From positions 1 to 24,785 of the forward strand of contig LJUY01000042.1 in the NCBI GenBank assembly GCA_001304015.1: a stretch of DNA of 24,785 nucleotides, read 5' to 3'. The DNA comes from a candidate division Zixibacteria bacterium SM23_81 (lineage in GTDB: Bacteria; SM23-81). A program made the translations under genes and the position numbers. Of the stretch, positions 23,602 to 24,785 are shown one piece after another. How positions within the stretch are numbered: the first letter of the stretch is position 1; each line of letters starts with the position of its first letter. Below the pieces are notes generated by a model, which worked only from the letters and a program-made list of their open reading frames with translations, did no database searches and had not been told where the DNA came from.

Positions 23602-23634
23602 AACCTTTCGAAGGTTCCAAACCTTCGAAAGGTT
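23602..23634. repeat. Perfect 15-bp hairpin built from near-palindromic arms
   Basis: AACCTTTCGAAGGTT (23602-23616) and AACCTTCGAAAGGTT (23620-23634) are exact inverted repeats around CCA. Each arm is itself almost palindromic around TTCGAA. Confidence 0.8.
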
Positions 23635-23639
23635 ACCTC

Positions 23640-23693
23640 TAGTTTCCAGCCTCAAGAATCCATACCAGCTTCCATACCCATAAACGAGTCTCG
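23640..23693. repeat. Dispersed repeat, right part
   Basis: This matches 15311-15365 in decayed form: both share AGTTTC, CCATAC-AGCTTCCATA and AAACGAG in the same order and spacing. Confidence 0.6.
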
Positions 23694-23811
23694 AAGAGTG
23701 GATCGTGGTTTGCAAAAGCCATAGCTGAGTCTTTGTGTTTTTCCGGTTCCCGGTCCCCGATCTCCAATTTCCAACTTTCCCTAAGTTCTTGAAAATTATC
23801 AAATTTTTCTC

Positions 23812-23840
23812 TTGACAAAAAAATAGGGTTGTGGTAAAAT
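23812..23840 (+). promoter_or_regulatory. Sigma-70 promoter for the repeat-protein gene
   Basis: Exact TTGACA (23812-23817), a 17-base spacer and TAAAAT (23835-23840). Transcription near 23847 would give a leader of about 100 bases. Confidence 0.75.
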
Positions 23841-23946
23841 GGATTCGGAATATCTAGAGCTTCTTATGGTATAAAAAGTTACAATCAGCTTATTGATTTT
23901 AAGCCGTTTTTCTTTGAAACCTATTACCTTCTCAGGAGGTGCTTCT

Positions 23947-24785
23947 ATGAAAGCAGTCGCGTTTGCGGTTTTGCTGTCGATGGTATTGCTGTCAACAGCA
24001 GCCCGAGCCGGAGAAGTCGCGACAGAGGCAAGGCGGGCGGAAGCGTCCCGCCTGACCCTGCCAAAGAGCACTGTATCGAAAGGGCCTAGGGCCGAAGTGC
24101 CCGGTATGATGAATTACCAGGGCACATTGACCGACGGCGATGGTGTGGCTCTGGACACCACCGTCTCCATGACTTTCGCCATTTACGCTGATTCAACAGG
24201 GGGAATCCCAGTCCCGATATGGTGGGAAACGCAGCCCTCAGTGGTGGTGAGTCACGGATTGTTCAACGTACTGCTGGGCCGGGTGAATGCCATTCCGGAT
24301 ACGGTCTTCAGAAATCCCTCCCGCTGGCTTGCGGTACAGGTGGGGAGTGATCCTGCCATGGAGCCGAGGGAGCGGATCGCGGTGGTGGGGTATGCCTTCT
24401 GGGCCGCACAGGCTGATACGGCGGAATATGCTCGCAGCAGCGGGGGCGGTGGAGGAGGCGGTGGCTGGGTGGACGATGGCACCGTGGTCAGGCTGGAAAC
24501 CGATACTGATTCGGTGGGCATCGGGACCACCATCCCTGCCGCGAAGCTGGATGTCAGCGGAGATATCAACGCCGCTTCGGTTTATAAAATTGGAGAAAAT
24601 GCGGTGCTCTCTGTAACGGACCTGGATAATCTTTTCGTGGGTGAGGGCGCCGGAACGAACAATACGGGAAATCATGGAACTTTTGTGGGAGATCAGGCTG
24701 GGCACAATAACCAGGGTTCTCAGAACACATTCTTAGGGAAAGCCGCAGGTCTTCTCAACGCCGATGGTTTCCAGAACACGTTCGT
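23947..24785 (+). CDS. Secreted protein with YadA-head-like repeats, 3' end missing
   Basis: The frame runs open from ATG 23947 to the window end (279 full codons). AGGAGG (23934-23939) lies 7 bases before the start. Seen: a signal peptide (MKAVAFAVLLSMVLLSTAARA); an N-terminal domain starting MNYQGTLTDGDGVALDTTVSMTFAIYAD and ending RIAVVGYAFWAAQADTAEYA; a Gly-rich linker with a run of Gly codons (24451-24471); a short segment VGIGTTIPAAKLDVSGDI typical of tail-fibre-like necks; then repeats of 16-17 residues of the form NTF-V/L-G-x-x-AG-x-x-N (from 24628), cut by the window edge. Repeats of this kind form beta-roll heads in trimeric adhesins. Inferred: a surface or extracellular structural protein. 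The anchor, if any, is beyond the window. Confidence 0.82.
   Translation, partial: MKAVAFAVLLSMVLLSTAARAGEVATEARRAEASRLTLPKSTVSKGPRAEVPGMMNYQGTLTDGDGVALDTTVSMTFAIYADSTGGIPVPIWWETQPSVVVSHGLFNVLLGRVNAIPDTVFRNPSRWLAVQVGSDPAMEPRERIAVVGYAFWAAQADTAEYARSSGGGGGGGGWVDDGTVVRLETDTDSVGIGTTIPAAKLDVSGDINAASVYKIGENAVLSVTDLDNLFVGEGAGTNNTGNHGTFVGDQAGHNNQGSQNTFLGKAAGLLNADGFQNTF

Larger units (their letters stand above)
23220..23946. other. Palindrome- and repeat-rich intergenic gap
   Basis: This 727-base gap has no convincing gene. It holds the tRNA terminator (23259), two parts of a dispersed repeat (23301-23362 and 23640-23693), a decayed palindrome (23455-23479), two perfect hairpin elements (23508-23537 and 23602-23634), and the promoter of the next gene (23812-23840). 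Confidence 0.75.

Noticed and set aside
23508-23634. CRISPR array
   Set aside because: The hairpins are different sequences, not a regularly spaced direct repeat with unique spacers, and no cas genes are nearby.

Overview
The window looks like a chromosomal segment from an uncultivated Gram-negative bacterium of the Fibrobacteres-Chlorobi-Bacteroidetes (FCB)-type candidate phyla. The evidence is an outer-membrane gene set (TonB-ExbBD, TolC, lipoproteins), a subtilase ending in a C-terminal secretion/sorting domain (NYPNPFN motif), a tandem pair of GWxTD-family proteins, and a YadA-head-like repeat protein. All assignments come from reading motifs; no database search was run, so the phylum is an inference.

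Layout, left to right. (1) 1-2073: 3' part of a secreted subtilisin-like protease, then a terminator. (2) 2248-4604: a promoter, a possible 11-codon leader peptide, then exbB-exbD-exbD-tonB (energy transduction to outer-membrane transporters) and a terminator. (3) 4696-11492: an exporter operon of Yip1-family membrane protein, TolC-like outer-membrane channel, MacA/HlyD-like adaptor, MacB/LolD-type ATPase and two different paralogous FtsX/MacB-type permeases. A terminator-like hairpin sits between the ATPase and the first permease gene. (4) 11536-15003: a candidate promoter, two tandem overlapping GWxTD-family secreted proteins, a DJ-1/PfpI-family putative lipoprotein, and a strong terminator. 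(5) 15004-15906: a repeat-rich gap ending in a textbook sigma-54 promoter with an upstream dyad, driving an unrecognised lipoprotein (15907-16833). (6) 16906-17454, minus strand: a lone ECF transporter S component, divergent from (7) 17691-23219: a glycolytic operon encoding phosphofructokinase (with residues predicting pyrophosphate use), class II aldolase, GAPDH, PGK and TPI, followed by secG and tRNA-Leu(GAG). (8) 23220-23946: an intergenic block crowded with palindromes and decayed repeats. (9) 23947 to the end: the 5' part of a secreted repeat protein with a clear promoter.

How the parts fit: regions 3 and 4 together look like a tripartite ABC export system with a Yip1 protein at its head and GWxTD envelope proteins at its tail. 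This is the best candidate for an under-described system here. Region 7 is a nearly complete triose/hexose segment of glycolysis in one transcript. If the PFK is PPi-dependent as its residues indicate, the same operon would serve glycolysis and gluconeogenesis reversibly.
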